Below are positions 49,680-62,785 of a stretch of 64,000 nt of DNA, in pieces. The DNA is taken from the NCBI GenBank assembly GCA_028023455.1, contig JAQFVV010012499.1:2924584-2988583 (forward strand), in the 5' to 3' direction. The position numbers and the translations under genes were made by a program. This DNA comes from Epiperipatus broadwayi (Eukaryota; Onychophora; Udeonychophora; Euonychophora; Peripatidae). A model generated the notes under the pieces. The model was not told the origin of the DNA and made no database searches. It saw nothing but the letters and a program-made list of their open reading frames with translations. The number at the start of each line of letters is the position of its first letter. Within the stretch, counting starts at the first letter, position 1.

Positions 49680-51400
49680 AAATAATGTTGCATATCCTGT
49701 ACCAAGTATTTGAGATGCTTTAGCATTAATACAAAAAGCTATCTACTTCATTAAAATGAATCTTCAGTAAGTGTTCCACTAGATTCCAGTTACAATAAGA
49801 AAAGCTATACTCTTAACTATAACACTCATTTGGATTATTCAAATATAACAAACTCCTGTACAGATTAGCTATAGTTCCAAATGTATTTCAAGACAAAATA
49901 AACAGTCTCTTTTTGGTGAATAGTATAAATTATTCTTTGCCTAAATGGCATTCCGATGACCATAAAAAACATAAAATGGTTTTGTGAACATGTAAATAAA
50001 GGGTGTGAAAATTTGGAAAAGTTTGAATTGTGATTTAAAACTACTAAGTGTATGTGGTTCACTGCCTTGAAAAATGCAACTAAACCAAGAAATGTCAAGG
50101 ACTTGCAAGAACTCTTAGGATTATTGAATTTCTTTGAGAGTATTGTTAAATTAAAATCTCATGATACAACTCAGCTTTATAAATTGTTGAAGAAAAAACA
50201 TAGATGGAAATGGGAAATTGAATAAGATATAGTGTTCAGGAAAGTAAAATAGTTGTTAACATCGAATCAACATCTGGTGCATAAAGCAAAATGACCTAGA
50301 AGTAATTATAACAGCAGATCCTTCAGAATATGGATGAGGTGCTATTATTTCTCAAAGTTTGTGAATTTGAACTATTTATCACATGTGCATCCAGAATCTT
50401 AACAGTGATTGAAAAAAATATATAGCAATCTCAATAAAGAAGCTTTAGCAATAGTATTCTCTATAAAGAAATTCCACTAATAGACCATAGACCTCTACTG
50501 GGAATACTGGGAAAGTTTAAAAGAATTCTATTCTAGATCATGCTACTGAAAAATGATCTGTTGAATAAATAGCTTTGTATAACTTCAAACTAATGTATAA
50601 GTCTTATTAACAAATTACTCAGACTACTGCTTTGGTAGAATCTGAGTACAAGCAAATGCAAAGCACAGAAACTACATAGTTTTACTGAAGTAATAAATAC
50701 TGAACAGTACAATCATAGCAAATGATCAAAAGACAATTCTGAATGATAATTAGTCGAGAGATCAAAGATGAATGTCCTCAATGTCAACCAAATTAAATGT
50801 ATGAACCAATATGGAAAGTCTATGAAAGTTTATTCATGTATGACGGCTGCATTTTAATGGCAAACTGTATATTGACTTTAAGAGAGAGAATGAAACATAT
50901 ATTTGATTTATTATTTAAAAGATATTTTGGCATTATCAGAATAAATAAATTGACTAGATTACATATATGGTGGCCTATTATGTATCATAATGTAGAAAAA
51001 GCCGTGAAAAGATGTAGTGCATGTCAATCAACAGTGAGATTATTCTTTAACAAATTGGAGCCATGTCCATAAGTCATTAATCCATGATAAAGGATTCATA
51101 TGGATCATACCAGGCCTTTTAATGGACATATTCAAAATATAGTGTGATGAAAAATATAAATGCAGAAAGCAATATAAAAGTGTTAAATGAAGTGTTCACT
51201 TGTTGTGACTATCCAGAAATAATTGTTCTGATAATGGTACTAGATTTGTTTCAATGACATAAAAAAAACTTTTAGACAATAAAGGGATATGATATATTTT
51301 GACATTTCCACATTATCCTGAGTCAAATGAATTAGCTGAAAAGTTCCTTTTAACAGTTGAAACTGTCATTAAAAAAAATGCATTATCAAAATGCTCATAA
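49680..51400 (+). pseudogene. Gypsy pol remnant: reverse transcriptase, RNase H, integrase
   Basis: Ordered plus-strand pieces, broken by many stops, follow the Gypsy pol order. Reverse transcriptase is visible around 49690-49860 (A-L-A-L-I-Q-K-A ... F-I-K-M-N-L-Q, cf. G-x-x-F-S-K-I-D-L). The connection region is at 50060-50220 (NVKDLQELLGLLNFF). RNase H appears near 50430-50520 (N-K-E-A-L-A-I-V-F-S-I-K-K-F-H, then D-H-R-P-L-L-G). The open frame at 50797-51072 is the integrase zinc-binding domain, with L-H-I-W-W-P and CSACQ. Core integrase pieces follow (R-I-H-M-D-H near 51090; Y-P-E-S-N-E-L-A-E-K near 51310-51345). The enzymes would copy and integrate the element; this copy is dead. Confidence 0.85.
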
Positions 51401-52004
51401 TGTTTTGATGGCAGACATGTATTATCAGCATTTCACATCAAGTACTGCTACCAGAAAAATATCCATGGCAAATTGAATAAATGAAAATTCAGAATGCTTG
51501 TCTCAATATTTATCACTTTTAAGAATGACAAAAGAGAGAAGCATTTAGAAAACATGTACTGTTTGATACATGATGCATTAAGAAAAAAAGTACCAAACAA
51601 AAATCATAGAAAATACATTGTTAAAACAAATATGCATAATACATTTGACTGATCATAGAGAAATCAGAAGATATGTCAACCATCTTAGAAACCATTTAAG
51701 TGAACTATTCTATCAAGTGAATGAAAATTCAAGTTCTGCTACAATTGATGTGATAGCTATGGAAAAAACTTGAATAGAGTACCACAGAATATTCAAATAG
51801 AAGAAATGTCTAATACTCAACTGATTGAAGAAGCACACTCTTTGAGAATAAATCCTGAAATATATATGGATTTATACAGCTATAGAAAGTTTGGCGTAGT
51901 GTGAATATTTCCTTCCAAATGAGCTATAGAGCAGAGAAGGCCAAAAAATTTAAAGACTGTATATGCAATTAAACATTAAACTATTTTCTACAATGAGAAC
52001 TGAT

Positions 52005-52008
52005 TGTG

Positions 52009-52060
<52 letters not shown>

Positions 52061-52535
52061 AAAGTATTGTGAATAAAATCTTTATGTTCATGTATATGGT
52101 AGTCAGATAGAAAGTAAATAAAGAAAATTACTTACACTCCAGAAAATTAGTAATACTCATATGCAAAATGTATAGTAAATTATGCATATTGGGACTAATT
52201 ACGCAAATCATAAAAATATGCAAATTAAAATTAATTATGCATAGCAATAAAAACTGTAGAATTGGCTATGTGTGTACAGTAGTAATGGAAATATTTTAAT
52301 GCACTCTAAGGTGAAGCCTTATAAAAAAATAAAGTGAATTAGAGATTACAAGAAGATGTTGTATTTCTAATTGCTTTTGAGTTTGAACTTTGAACAATCT
52401 GCAAGCAAATCAATTATTATTGTGAAAACAAACTCTTGTTTAGTTTTCTTTAGTTATTATGTATTTATTTTTAAAATTGGTTTATTTAGTGACTATACAA
52501 CTAGTTTTATGTCAATATTGCCCCTCTATATTCCA
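52005..52535 (+). repeat. Gypsy element 3' LTR
   Basis: Homologous to the 5' LTR in the same order. It has TGTGCAATATAT at the start, GTGAATAAAATCTTTATGTT, TAGATAGAAAGTAAATAAAG, GCAATAAAAACTG and GTCAATATTGCCCCTCTATA near the end. The two LTRs differ at many positions, which means an old insertion. No clear target-site duplication was found. Confidence 0.85.
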
Positions 52536-55500
52536 AAATTTAAAACCAACTATTTAATTCAGGTCTTGCCCAAATAAATAACAATGAGATAAGGGAAAAG
52601 ATGTTTTATTGTGAAAAAAAAGTTTGCAATATATATGTACATACAATTTGTGCTATTGCAACAAAAAGAGACATACTGAGAGAACATATTTGATTAAAAA
52701 AATGTAGTTAGACTTTTAGATCAATATGATGGGATGTAGTAAAATATGTGAATACAGGTTTAAGCTATATAATCCATAAAAATGAAAGAACATATGATCT
52801 TCTAAACACATAATATTTTATAAATAAAATTCCAATTATGATGGAGATTGATTCAAGCTTTGATGTTTCTGGTATTTCAGCAAATTACGGAGAAAGAATT
52901 TGCAAAGACTAAAATTCTAATGTGCATTCTAGCAGTAAAGAATAGTGCTGTTCATCTGTACTCAAAAGAAAACAAAAGCCAAAAGCACAACAATTCGGAC
53001 ATCTTCAAAACTAAATAAATTTCCAATAAAGAAAATGTATGTACAATTCCTTCCAAGCAACCATCCTTATCCATCAACAAGTTAGAAATTCTAATCCATT
53101 TTCTAGACGGAAATCCAGCATATAAATTACACCAATATAAAAAAAGTATGTTTATGTTGTCCAATGCAAGCAATTCAAGATGAGACTTATGAAGCCGCCC
53201 AATATATTAACAATTCCTTGGATTGGAAAGTTATCACTCATGCAAGGCATTGTGGGGGGGGGGCATGATCCAGATAGCAGTTGCCATTGAAGCTTAAACA
53301 AAAATATCTAATTGAATCTTTATTCTTAATGATCTAGCGTAAGTAATCCATTCCAGACTTTTTCCTTTTTGATATATAGATTAATCTGTTTTATGTATAA
53401 ATAGAGAGAAATTACTACAGTAGTAAGCATTTGGCGTAATATTAAAAATTGTGCATAGATTGTATAATAAATTAATATTTCATTTGTTTTTTATTGCATT
53501 TGATACATAATATAAAATACAGTTAAACGTATTCTATATTATAGGACAGTTAATTGAATTAAAATAATAAATGTTGTATTCTAAGTTTTAAAACCAGACC
53601 ACAAATTATCACTTCCCTTTACAATTTCCTAAGCAGTCTCAAACTTTTTCCATTAACGTTATTCTAGGTTATAATAGCAAATTATAAAAAAATACAAAGA
53701 ACCTAGTCATTTAAAAACATTATAGTTTCACAAATTGTAATTTTCTTTATAAGTTACAGAATGAAAAAATATATATTTAAAAGAATAGAAAAGACTACTT
53801 CTTAGGAGTAATCATTTGAAAAAAGAATGAGATTTTCGACTAACAATGTTATTTTCTTCTTAATTATTAAAGTGTAAATACTGTTTTTATTTGATTCACA
53901 AACATTAATGAAAAACTGCATTTCAACAATCATAGGTCTGAATTCTTGGACTATTATTTAACACAGAAAATCAAAATTAAAAAAGCAATTGCAAATAAGT
54001 TATTTAAAATAACAGAATGTAATATAAAATATCAACTATTAAAAATTACTCAAATATATAAATAAAACTAAAACAGCTTTTAAACAAACTTTATATGAAG
54101 AGTAAAAGCATCAACAGAAGTCTTTCCCAAAAAAACAGTGATGGCAAATCAAGTATTCCCACCATAAAGTTTGACAATTCTTGTCTTATCATCTAGTTAC
54201 AAATAGCTAAATATCCATTTTTTATCAATATTGGATAGTTATCGGATCGGCTGAAACAAAACAAAATTCCGAACCGGTTCTAAAAATTATCGTATTTACT
54301 CAGATTCATTTTTGAACCCAGGTCATAGACATGGCCAAATGATGTGTATCAATGCATAATTTACATATATATTATAGTCGGGAAAATGAGGGATGTATAT
54401 ACATATTCCACCGCAATAAACCATATATACATAAAGTTATCAAAAATGAATAGATATGCGGAGATGTATATTTAATTTATAATTATTAAGACAAAACTAA
54501 TTACTCAAGGCTTTAATAATAGGTATATGAATGTAGATCATATCATTGTTAAAGGAGGTTGCCTTGATTATATATTGAGATTATTGATAGCTTAAGGAGT
54601 GATTTGTTATCATTTATTTGTAATTGCATATGTTGGCACAGTCATTTATGCATTTAGTAAAAAAAAAAGTTATTCAATATTTTGTGTAATATGGAATTCC
54701 TAGATTGTACTCAATGATGATTAAAATGATGGTGATGAAACTATGTATTCTCATTTTATAAATAGTTTATTGAATAAAACTTTAAAAAATGTGAATTACA
54801 TTTCCTGATCATCATCAATTTATGACTATATGAGGGTCAGATGTATCAACTACTTTATATGCAATCAGAATAAACTCAATAGAATTCTAGACTGCTACTT
54901 CCATTGCAGAAGACTGTATAAGATAAAGTATCTTCTTATCATAATATCCTACTTCATTCCCTGTTATTATTAATATCATATTCCCATCCTGTGCATAAAT
55001 ACACTCAAAAACAAATTGTTTAAATGCAAATGAGACAAGACTTAAAAAAGAATGGAACTACATCAAATTTAACTTTAAATAACAAAAACAATTTATTAAA
55101 ATGGTTCGGTTAATAAAAAAATATATATCCATGGAAAAAGATTTGATTAAAAAAAATATCCATGGTTATTTACACCCATATATACCCAGAACTCCTACCC
55201 AATTTATATCAAAAAGATATAATCCACTTTTTTCTTTCATTAACATTTTTAACTTGCCATATCTTGTTAACATACATAATTTTTTTATATATTAGCATCA
55301 TATATATATATGTACAAATTTTTAACGCTATATGTGGTTTTATTTCAGCAAGCAAATGCAATTTTTGAACAACAAGAACAAACTTTTACAAAGATATCAG
55401 GAAAAACAAAACTGGCTTTTATATAATCTTCTTTAGGCTATCTAATTATAAAGTATAACACACAAACATTTTACTGACAAAAAATTACATTTTGGAAACC

Positions 55501-55536
55501 CAGATTAGTATACTTCTGTGTTTATTCAGCATATAT
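52536..55536. other. Unassigned DNA
   Basis: No gene recognised in 3 kb. A plus-strand stretch at about 53177-53260 (Q-D-E-T-Y-E-A-A-Q-Y-I) looks protein-like for 27 codons but has no start, no splice context and no family match I know. A run of nine Gs occurs at 53253-53261. Overlapping frames at 55101-55368 are A+T-driven. Confidence 0.4.
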
Positions 55537-56744
55537 CACCTGGGTCTCCTTTTACGTGGACTTATTTAACACAATTTTGAAGTTATGCGATTCGTGTTTC
55601 ACTGGAAGTCGACCTCCGATAATGTGCTATTACTTTAAATAATAAATTTCGTGCACTTACGTTATATTGAAAGTAACAGCATATTATTGGAATTCGACTT
55701 TCATCTTAGTAATTTCAATATTTTCAGTGCTTTATAATAGTAAGATTTTATGCAATAATGAAATTAAAATCATAATTTCCACATTTTATGTATACACACA
55801 TTAAATTTTACAAGATTAAAATGTAAATTTGTTCAAACATTGTACGTGTTAATTTTGCATTTTAAATCACATTCTGTTTTTGCTTTTTAAAAAAGAACAT
55901 AATCAATTATTAATCATTTAGTGTCCACAAGTTTAGTTTTAAAATGTCAGTAATAGCAGTGGGCACAATTAAAAATTAAAATCTGATTTTTAATTGCAAT
56001 TAACAATTAAAAAATTACTTTGGGTGACTTGAAATTAATGTGATGTAAAACGAAATTTGATTATTAAACGGAATTGAAAATTAAAGGCAAAAATAAGAAT
56101 TTAATTTTTAGTTGTTAGTTTTAATTAAATTTTTCCCAGCAGTGGTGAATAAATGTCTTTTTATTATCATAAGTCTAAGTTCATAAACAATTAATAAAAT
56201 CATCATTGTCGTCAACAGAAAACCATTAACACAACATGAGAGTGAACTTGGCCCTAGTTGTATTTCCTCTTGTGAGAATAATTGCTGAAATATTCTTGAC
56301 TTCATTTAAGGAGAAGCCAAATACATCACATCACATGAGAATCTGATTTTTTACTAGTTTGCAAACGAACATGTTTTGGGGCAAATAGCGATAATAATTA
56401 AAACGTGTATAAAAAAATGTAAATTACTGTACTGGAAATTATGCATAAAAATATATTATTTTGAATAAAATTAAATATTATAGTTAAAAAAAATTTGTCT
56501 TGTATCAATTTTTTTCAAATTTGAAATTTTTTATTAGTCATATTTTATTTCCTTATTTACCCTTATTTTTTTTTTGCACGAATTTTAAAGTAATTTTACA
56601 TTGGTGCTTTGCTTTTACACGAATTTTGAAAAATCACAGACCGCATCCCCCCTTTTTCAATGTAAGTTATGTCTATTTTTGCGCGATTTCGTTTGCGCAT
56701 GTTTTCTGAGGAATCTATCCATCACGTAAAACAAGACCCAGGTG
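55537..56744. mobile_element. Non-autonomous TIR element, Tigger/pogo-like ends
   Basis: The left end CACCTGGGTCTCCTTTTACG (55537-55556) is the inverse of the right end CGTAAAACAAGACCCAGGTG (56725-56744), with two mismatches. Inside each end are further motifs such as TTATGCGATTCGTG (left) and GCGCGATTTCGTTTGCGC (right). These resemble the TACGCG/ATGCG-rich ends of pogo/Tigger elements. No transposase is present in the 1.2 kb. TA-rich flanks would suit a TA target. Family placement is inference. Confidence 0.72.
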
Positions 56745-56857
56745 TACTTAAAGACAATTACCTTCATCATGATTATAATGAGATTAATACTAAAAAGCAT
56801 ATTGCTATTATGACAAATCACTAAAACTTGTTAGTAACTGTCATGTTCAACTAAATT

Positions 56858-57396
56858 TGTACATATATTTATAAAGTTGTTAATAAAATCTTTATATGTG
56901 TGTGTGTGTGTTGTTTGCGTAGGAAATAAACTACATTCTAAAAAATTAAGTTATGTTTATATGCAGATTAATAGAAGCATGCTAATTTGAAAAAGTTTGC
57001 AAACTTGGACTGATCATGCAAATTAAGTGAAGCTAACATGTGTACTACAATTACTCACATGTATGAAGGGCAGTAGCAATGCATTACTGTGAAGTACAGT
57101 ATCGTGCAGCATCATATGCAATAATGTGAAGAGCAGTATGTGCTATGAAGTGTAGTTTAGTACAGCAATGAGAGAATGCAACAAAATTCTCTTACTCCAT
57201 CTACATATGTGTTCATTGTAAAGCAATCAGCAAACAAGTAGTTGAATTACTTGATACTATTTATTAATATTTTATATTTATAGAGTAAATAAATTCTAGT
57301 TGTTAAGTTTATTCTTTGACTCATGGAATTTATTCCATAATAAATTATTAATTGGTATACAATTGGTTAATGTCAATATTGCCCCTGTATATAGCA
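56858..57396 (+). repeat. Solo LTR related to the 47-52 kb Gypsy element
   Basis: It begins TGTACATATAT, contains TTAATAAAATCTTTATATG and a GCAAATTAAG block, and ends TGTCAATATTGCCCCTGTAT then ATAGCA, matching both LTRs at 47153 and 52005. No internal region or second LTR follows. It is therefore a solo LTR, produced by LTR-LTR recombination, or a diverged remnant. Its length of 539 bp agrees with the paired LTRs. Confidence 0.8.
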
Positions 57397-57889
57397 GTAA
57401 CCATCTGTGTAAAAAAAGGACATATTATTAGATGTCTACCTATTTCTCTACTTTAATTCAGCTTTGCACTGTGTTATTACTGGCAGGCAATATTTAAATG
57501 AATTCCAAATAAAAATGAATAAATCTATAAATAAATCAATGAATTATATCACTCTTAAATACCTTTCATAGCTTTACTGATACTAACCAAAAACATGTTT
57601 TCCCAATCTTACTCTTGCTTATGAAAACTTGTTTTCCTTAATGCTAATTATAGATCACTTTTTTTATTTTCTTAACAGTCCAATTTATAAACAGATTATA
57701 TTGTATAACATGGGTTTTGTAATGGAATTATTATTAAGTAATCTTTATAATTTTTGGATGCTAAATATAAAAATGACAGCGAACGTACACATTCTTTCTT
57801 GTTTGAAAGTTACAGAGAGAAAAAGAAAAAACAGTGAATTTAATAAGATTTTATTTTATTAAAAAGAAAATCCACTCACTTGCTTCAAA
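57397..57889. other. Unassigned DNA
   Basis: Nothing recognised. The frame at 57629-57862 has no known motif. Confidence 0.4.
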
Positions 57890-58875
57890 TATGACTTTTT
57901 GTTTGTCTAATATCCTATTGGCAGAGCATTTTTTCTGATCATTATGATTGATTATAATATCTTTACAAAACGAATGGATATAGAGGAAATACAGTTTTAG
58001 AGACATTTTGCAGCCTTCATCCACAAGCTGATTGAAATTTTTGGCTCTGACATTTTATAACACACTATTTGATACAATTTTGAAAGCCTTTTATGCTTCA
58101 ATTTTACAGTACATCAACTTATTCCCAAATTTCTTATCCTTTTGAAGTTGTCTGGTCTAAGGACAAATAAATATTCCTTCCTTGATTTATTCTATGACAA
58201 TCCTAGGAAAATGCAGAGATAAATGATCATCATTTCTATTAAAAGGGTCTCATAAAGGGTTTCATGTTTCTAAGATTAATATATTCTGGTGAAAGAATGA
58301 CTTTAACCCAAATGGCAAATGACTGATATACAACATTCTTCTGACTTGGTGTAAGTGATGATCAATAAGGCCAGTTTTTTTTTCTTGTAATGGTTTAATC
58401 TATGATTATTATTCCATTCAAGATTTTATTAAAATTTTGCATAGCCTTTAGTCTAATTGCAAAACTTTAAAATCACAACATAGATGCTAATCTTGATTCT
58501 TGTATTATCGAAGCATAATCATACTTTCCATGATTATAAAAGTTTCTTTAGTTCAGGTTCCCTCAGCCAGTTAAACTGAACAGTAATTTGTCATTGTAAA
58601 AAAACAATACCTTCAATATGACCTTTGAATAATCTGTAAACAAACATCATTCTTTGAGAATGCATGTGATGCTCAAAGCTGTCATAATTGGAATTGTTAC
58701 AAAAAATGAAATCACTTTGTTAGGAATAGAACTGTACAAAACATTGTTATAGACAGAAAAAGAAAGAACCTTTCACATTTTTAATGAAGGATTCCATTGT
58801 TTTAACATGTAAATCAATATAGTTCACCTTATTCTTAGACAATTCCAGTTCCTAGATGAGATCATTCCTTGTTAT
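57890..58875 (-). pseudogene. Dead copy of a repetitive uncharacterised protein gene
   Basis: Minus-strand pieces, in order and separated by stops and shifts, match a protein type that recurs in many invertebrate genomes as 'uncharacterized protein' (recalled pattern). They are RNDLIQELELSKNKV (about 58820-58870, cf. R-D-L-x-L-S-K), a piece with M-E-S-F-I-K-N-V-K-G-S-F-F (about 58760-58810), and R-N-M-K-P-F-M (about 58240-58265, cf. G-L-M-K-x-F-V). Further pieces are IKEGIFICP and QLQKDKKFGNKL (about 58115-58180), and NQLVDEGCKMSLKLYFLYIH (about 57975-58040, cf. G-C-N-M-S-L-K-x-H-F-L-H). The family's function is unknown; its copy number suggests it travels with a mobile element. This copy cannot be translated. 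Confidence 0.6.
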
Positions 58876-59809
58876 GTTGTATCATTATCAGAAGCATTTG
58901 ACATAAATTCACAATCAATTGATGATGACTCTTCTGATTCATTTATACGTAGATGTAAAGTAAAAAATAAAAAATTATATCAAATATGAAGAGAAAAGTA
59001 TTTTAATTCCCAAAAATACGCCTTTTTTTTTCTTTTTCAGTATTTTTTTTTCCCTCTGTAACCTCCCATAAAGAATCAATCTTACCTTTTTAACGGTCAT
59101 TTTCATGTTCAGCATGACAAAATTACGCAAAAATTTATTAAATTATGTCCCCACTACAAAAAACTTTTTTATAGAACAGTTATCAAATATTTTTTTAATT
59201 ACAAAAGCTTAATTAAGTACTATTAATTATATATTTTTTCTCTAACTATCTTTTTTTTTTCATTTAATTATATGAAACAGAAAACTTTTCAGAATATTTT
59301 TTCCAATTCCTCAAAAAAAAAAAAAAAATACCAACCAACAATTTAAAATTTATTACTTTTCCACTTTTACATTTAATTTTGTTAAATATAAATTTAACTT
59401 TTTCTATTTCTATCCACATATATATATATGCTTAAAAGTCAAAAAGATGTGATTACGAAACATACAGGTTAAGAAGTGAATAGTATGACAATACGAGAGA
59501 TCTTCGGATCTTATGTACAATAATTGTATATTTTAAAATATTATTTGATTTTCGTAAACAAAATACACATATTTATTAATTTATAGAATTTTTATATTTA
59601 TAAACATTTTGTTCATTTTGAAATCAATATATTTAACTCAAATACTTATTAATTGTATAAAAATGTGTAATCAATATCAGTAGGATACTTTTAAGATTGA
59701 TTTTAGATTCCCAATTATTTTCATTTACTTTTTTTTAACTCTTCAGTGTACAGTTTTTAATTATTTTAAACTTCACATAATTCTTTGTGATTTTGAATGA
59801 GATTATATT
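58876..59809. other. Unassigned A+T-rich DNA
   Basis: Long T and A runs (for example 59315-59329), no gene recognised. On the minus strand it would be 3' of the LINE at 59810-60905 and could contain its 3' UTR. Confidence 0.4.
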
Positions 59810-60905
59810 TATCATCAGCATATTCCATCATTATCAATCGTCTGCAGGATAAAAGTTTCTCCAAGTTCAATCCATCTCCAATTTCTCGCCTCTTTTCTCC
59901 ACAACACACCTGGAAATTTCTTTATTTCATCCATTTCATATGTGGTCATATATTACATTTTTTGCAATTACTTGGAATTCAGTTTTCTATTCATCTTTTA
60001 TCATCTCTTCTAGCAATTTGTTTAACCCAGGTCCATTTCAATATCTTAATTCTTTCAATGATGTTAATGGTATTAGTTTGTTCTCTTTGTCTTCAATCTC
60101 TTCTTGTTATTCCAACATACATCTCTAGTCGGAAGTCTCATTATTGATCTTCTGTTAAGTTTCCAAGTCTTAGATCCATAAGTAAGATCGATTGACACCC
60201 ACTTATCAAAACTTTCCTTTTCAAATAAGAAAGCATATTTCCTTTTAATATTAAGTTGTTCCTATCAAATACACTCCAATTTTTTTCTATCAAGAGCACT
60301 CCATTACATTTTAATTTAATGATTAATTTCTTTCCATTATGATTCCAATTATATAAATAATCTGACCAAGATATTTATAGATGTTAATTTATTTTAATTC
60401 ATGGATATCAATCTTTATTTTCTCCTTCTGAGAAAATCCATTGAACATTAATTTAGGATTTTAGCATTTATAATTTAGTCCTACTTTCATCTAATAACTC
60501 TTGCAAACATTTCATGAAGGTTTGAAGCATTATTCATAATCTGCAAAGTCTAGATGAGTAAAATAATCTCCATTTATTTTTATTTATTTAGCTTCCCATT
60601 TTAATTCACAAAACTATGACAAGAGTTTTGAAGATATAAATCATCCTATTATAACCATTCTTAATGTTAATGTCCTTAATACAAACCTTATATTCTAATC
60701 ACTGCTATTGCATTTTGATAAATATTCTTCAAAATATGATAATGTTCCAGGTCTATATTTTGATGATTCAATGCTTTAATTATTGTAGAAATGCTCATAG
60801 AATCAAATGCCTTTTCATAATCTGCAAATCCAAAGCATGGTCCTTTTTATAACTTTCTCTCAATATTTGTTTATTATCACTGTGCTAAAAACACTTTTAA
60901 ATTCA
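59810..60905 (-). pseudogene. Decayed LINE reverse transcriptase (RTE-like), 3' part
   Basis: Minus-strand pieces in order are FADYEKAFDSM (about 60797-60835, the palm block usually F-I-D-Y-E-K-A-F-D-S) and D-Y-F-T-H-L-D-F-A-D (about 60535-60577), where the catalytic F-A-D-D has lost its second Asp. They continue with ELLDESR and K-L-M-F-N-G, then LTYGSKTWKLNRRSI (about 60143-60190), IKILKWTWV-type residues (about 60020-60050) and a C-terminal W-I-E-L-G-E-T-F-I-L-Q (about 59845-59880). This is the known order of reverse transcriptase to C-terminus in RTE-type LINEs. The 5' part beyond 60905 is absent or unrecognisable. The plus-strand frames at 59797-60147, 59940-60128 and 60664-60852 are antisense shadows. 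Confidence 0.85.
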
Positions 60906-62450
60906 GCTTATTCTTTTGCTTAGTTTTGTCCAAAGTTTGTTGTACATTAATTGTAATTATCTTAGTAATAATTGTAAATAGAAATGATAAATAAGTTCCT
61001 ATTGTCATGATACATATGTATAAATTTAACAAAAAGTATGATAACATATAACAATGATGAAACTATCTCTCATTACATAATCAATAATTGGATAATAGAA
61101 TCATTATCAATGGCAGATAATCAATAACCAGAACTTAGTGACTATTTTAAATATACATAATATAATTAGTGAAAGGTAGAATATCAACGATATAACTATC
61201 CTTAATAGAATGTGGCAATACCAGTTAAGATGATGATAATTATCAAAAGTGAAAACATCAAAGCCCAATAATAACAATGATTGCAGTAATTAGATATAAA
61301 ATTTAACTATTATCTTTAAATAATATACTAATAATTATTGTATTACATCAATAAATATAAAAGTTTAAACAAAACTATGATGTTTTTGAGTTTAAAACTA
61401 ATCCCCTGTTTATATATTCTTTTAATCAAGAAGGAAAAGCAAAATTATTTTAATGGAGACAATTTACTATAATAACATATAAATGAATTAAAAACTAAAA
61501 AGATTTTTTAAAAATAGTGAAATAACTTTTTTAAAAATAAATGATTAATTTAGCCACCCTTTTGCATACCCACAAGCCCATATATACATGTGTGTGTGTA
61601 TCGGGTGTGCATAAAATAATACTCTTTAAATATAAAATTTTAACAATATTTATTATAAGAAGTATATTTTCTTTATTTTAATATCTTACTCATGGTTAAT
61701 CTGTTTGAGAACATATATATATATTAATTTCATGAAGATACTTTACATATAAAGATTTGTAACAAGAAAAATACTAAAACTATAGCACACTTCTATTAAC
61801 TTAGATAATATTCATTTTCAATATTGGGATTGACAGATTTAAATGAACTTATAGAGTTATAAATATTATTAAGGTCATATGAATCAATTAATCAAAGTCT
61901 ATTCAATATTATAAATTTTCTTAATGAAGTTTCAAGATCTCATTCTCAATTTACAATTATTAGTCTTTGCAAAAGCAAAATCATGGCAAATAGCTATCCT
62001 TTTAGAAATGCATGGGCAACTGATTCAAAATATTGTCCAGTCCTTCAGCAAAACATGGCTTTTATATAATGGATAATTCAAAATATGGAGTGGCTTATTT
62101 TAGATGTCCCCCAATAACACTTTAATTTTTTGCACTAACACTAAAATTCTCTGAATTCTTAATTGCAACTGACTTAATTAAACTTAATTAGTTCATTTAT
62201 CTGCTTTATCTCTATACAAGATGTTTATATATTCTTCTCATTTTAATTAATTAAAATGATATATGTTTATCAAAAAAATACAATGAAGAAATATTCAAAA
62301 CAATAATTTACCTTTTTCATTAAAATTATTTACTATATCATTTAAAAAATAAATAACTTTAAACTAAATCTATCCAAAATAATAATTTTTATTTGAAGAT
62401 CTATTAATTTTCCCTTTACAAGAATTGTTTAAAATAATGATTTTCTTTAA
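60906..62450. other. Unassigned A+T-rich DNA
   Basis: No gene recognised. Short GT run near 61592-61600 and short TA runs only. Confidence 0.45.
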
Positions 62451-62460
62451 TATATATATA

Positions 62461-62531
<71 letters not shown>
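62451..62531. repeat. TA microsatellite
   Basis: (TA)n with one TTTATTTA interruption around 62461-62470. Such runs can extrude as cruciforms and are often insertion targets in this window. Confidence 0.97.
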
Positions 62532-62533
<2 letters not shown>

Positions 62534-62785
62534 CAGATTGTCCCACTTCTGATCATTTCCCCAAATAGAGTATAATTTTCAATTCTTCACAGCTTTTCAA
62601 TTTATTTATTATTCTCCTAATTTCTTTCAATAAAATATCATCTTCATTATTATAAAATAATAAAGCAGTTTCAGTAATACTTTTATTATTATTTTTGTAT
62701 TTCTCACTCAAAATGTTTATATATTTTTTGATCTCAAATTTGCATATTTTTGTTTATCTGCATAATGAAGAGGATTCTTTCTTCT

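Noticed and set aside
53177-53260. Short protein-like stretch as an exon
   Set aside because: Only 27 codons, no recognisable splice sites or family match; likely chance.
59797-60147. 116-codon plus-strand frame as a membrane protein
   Set aside because: It is antisense to the LINE reverse transcriptase C-terminal region; hydrophobicity comes from T-rich composition.
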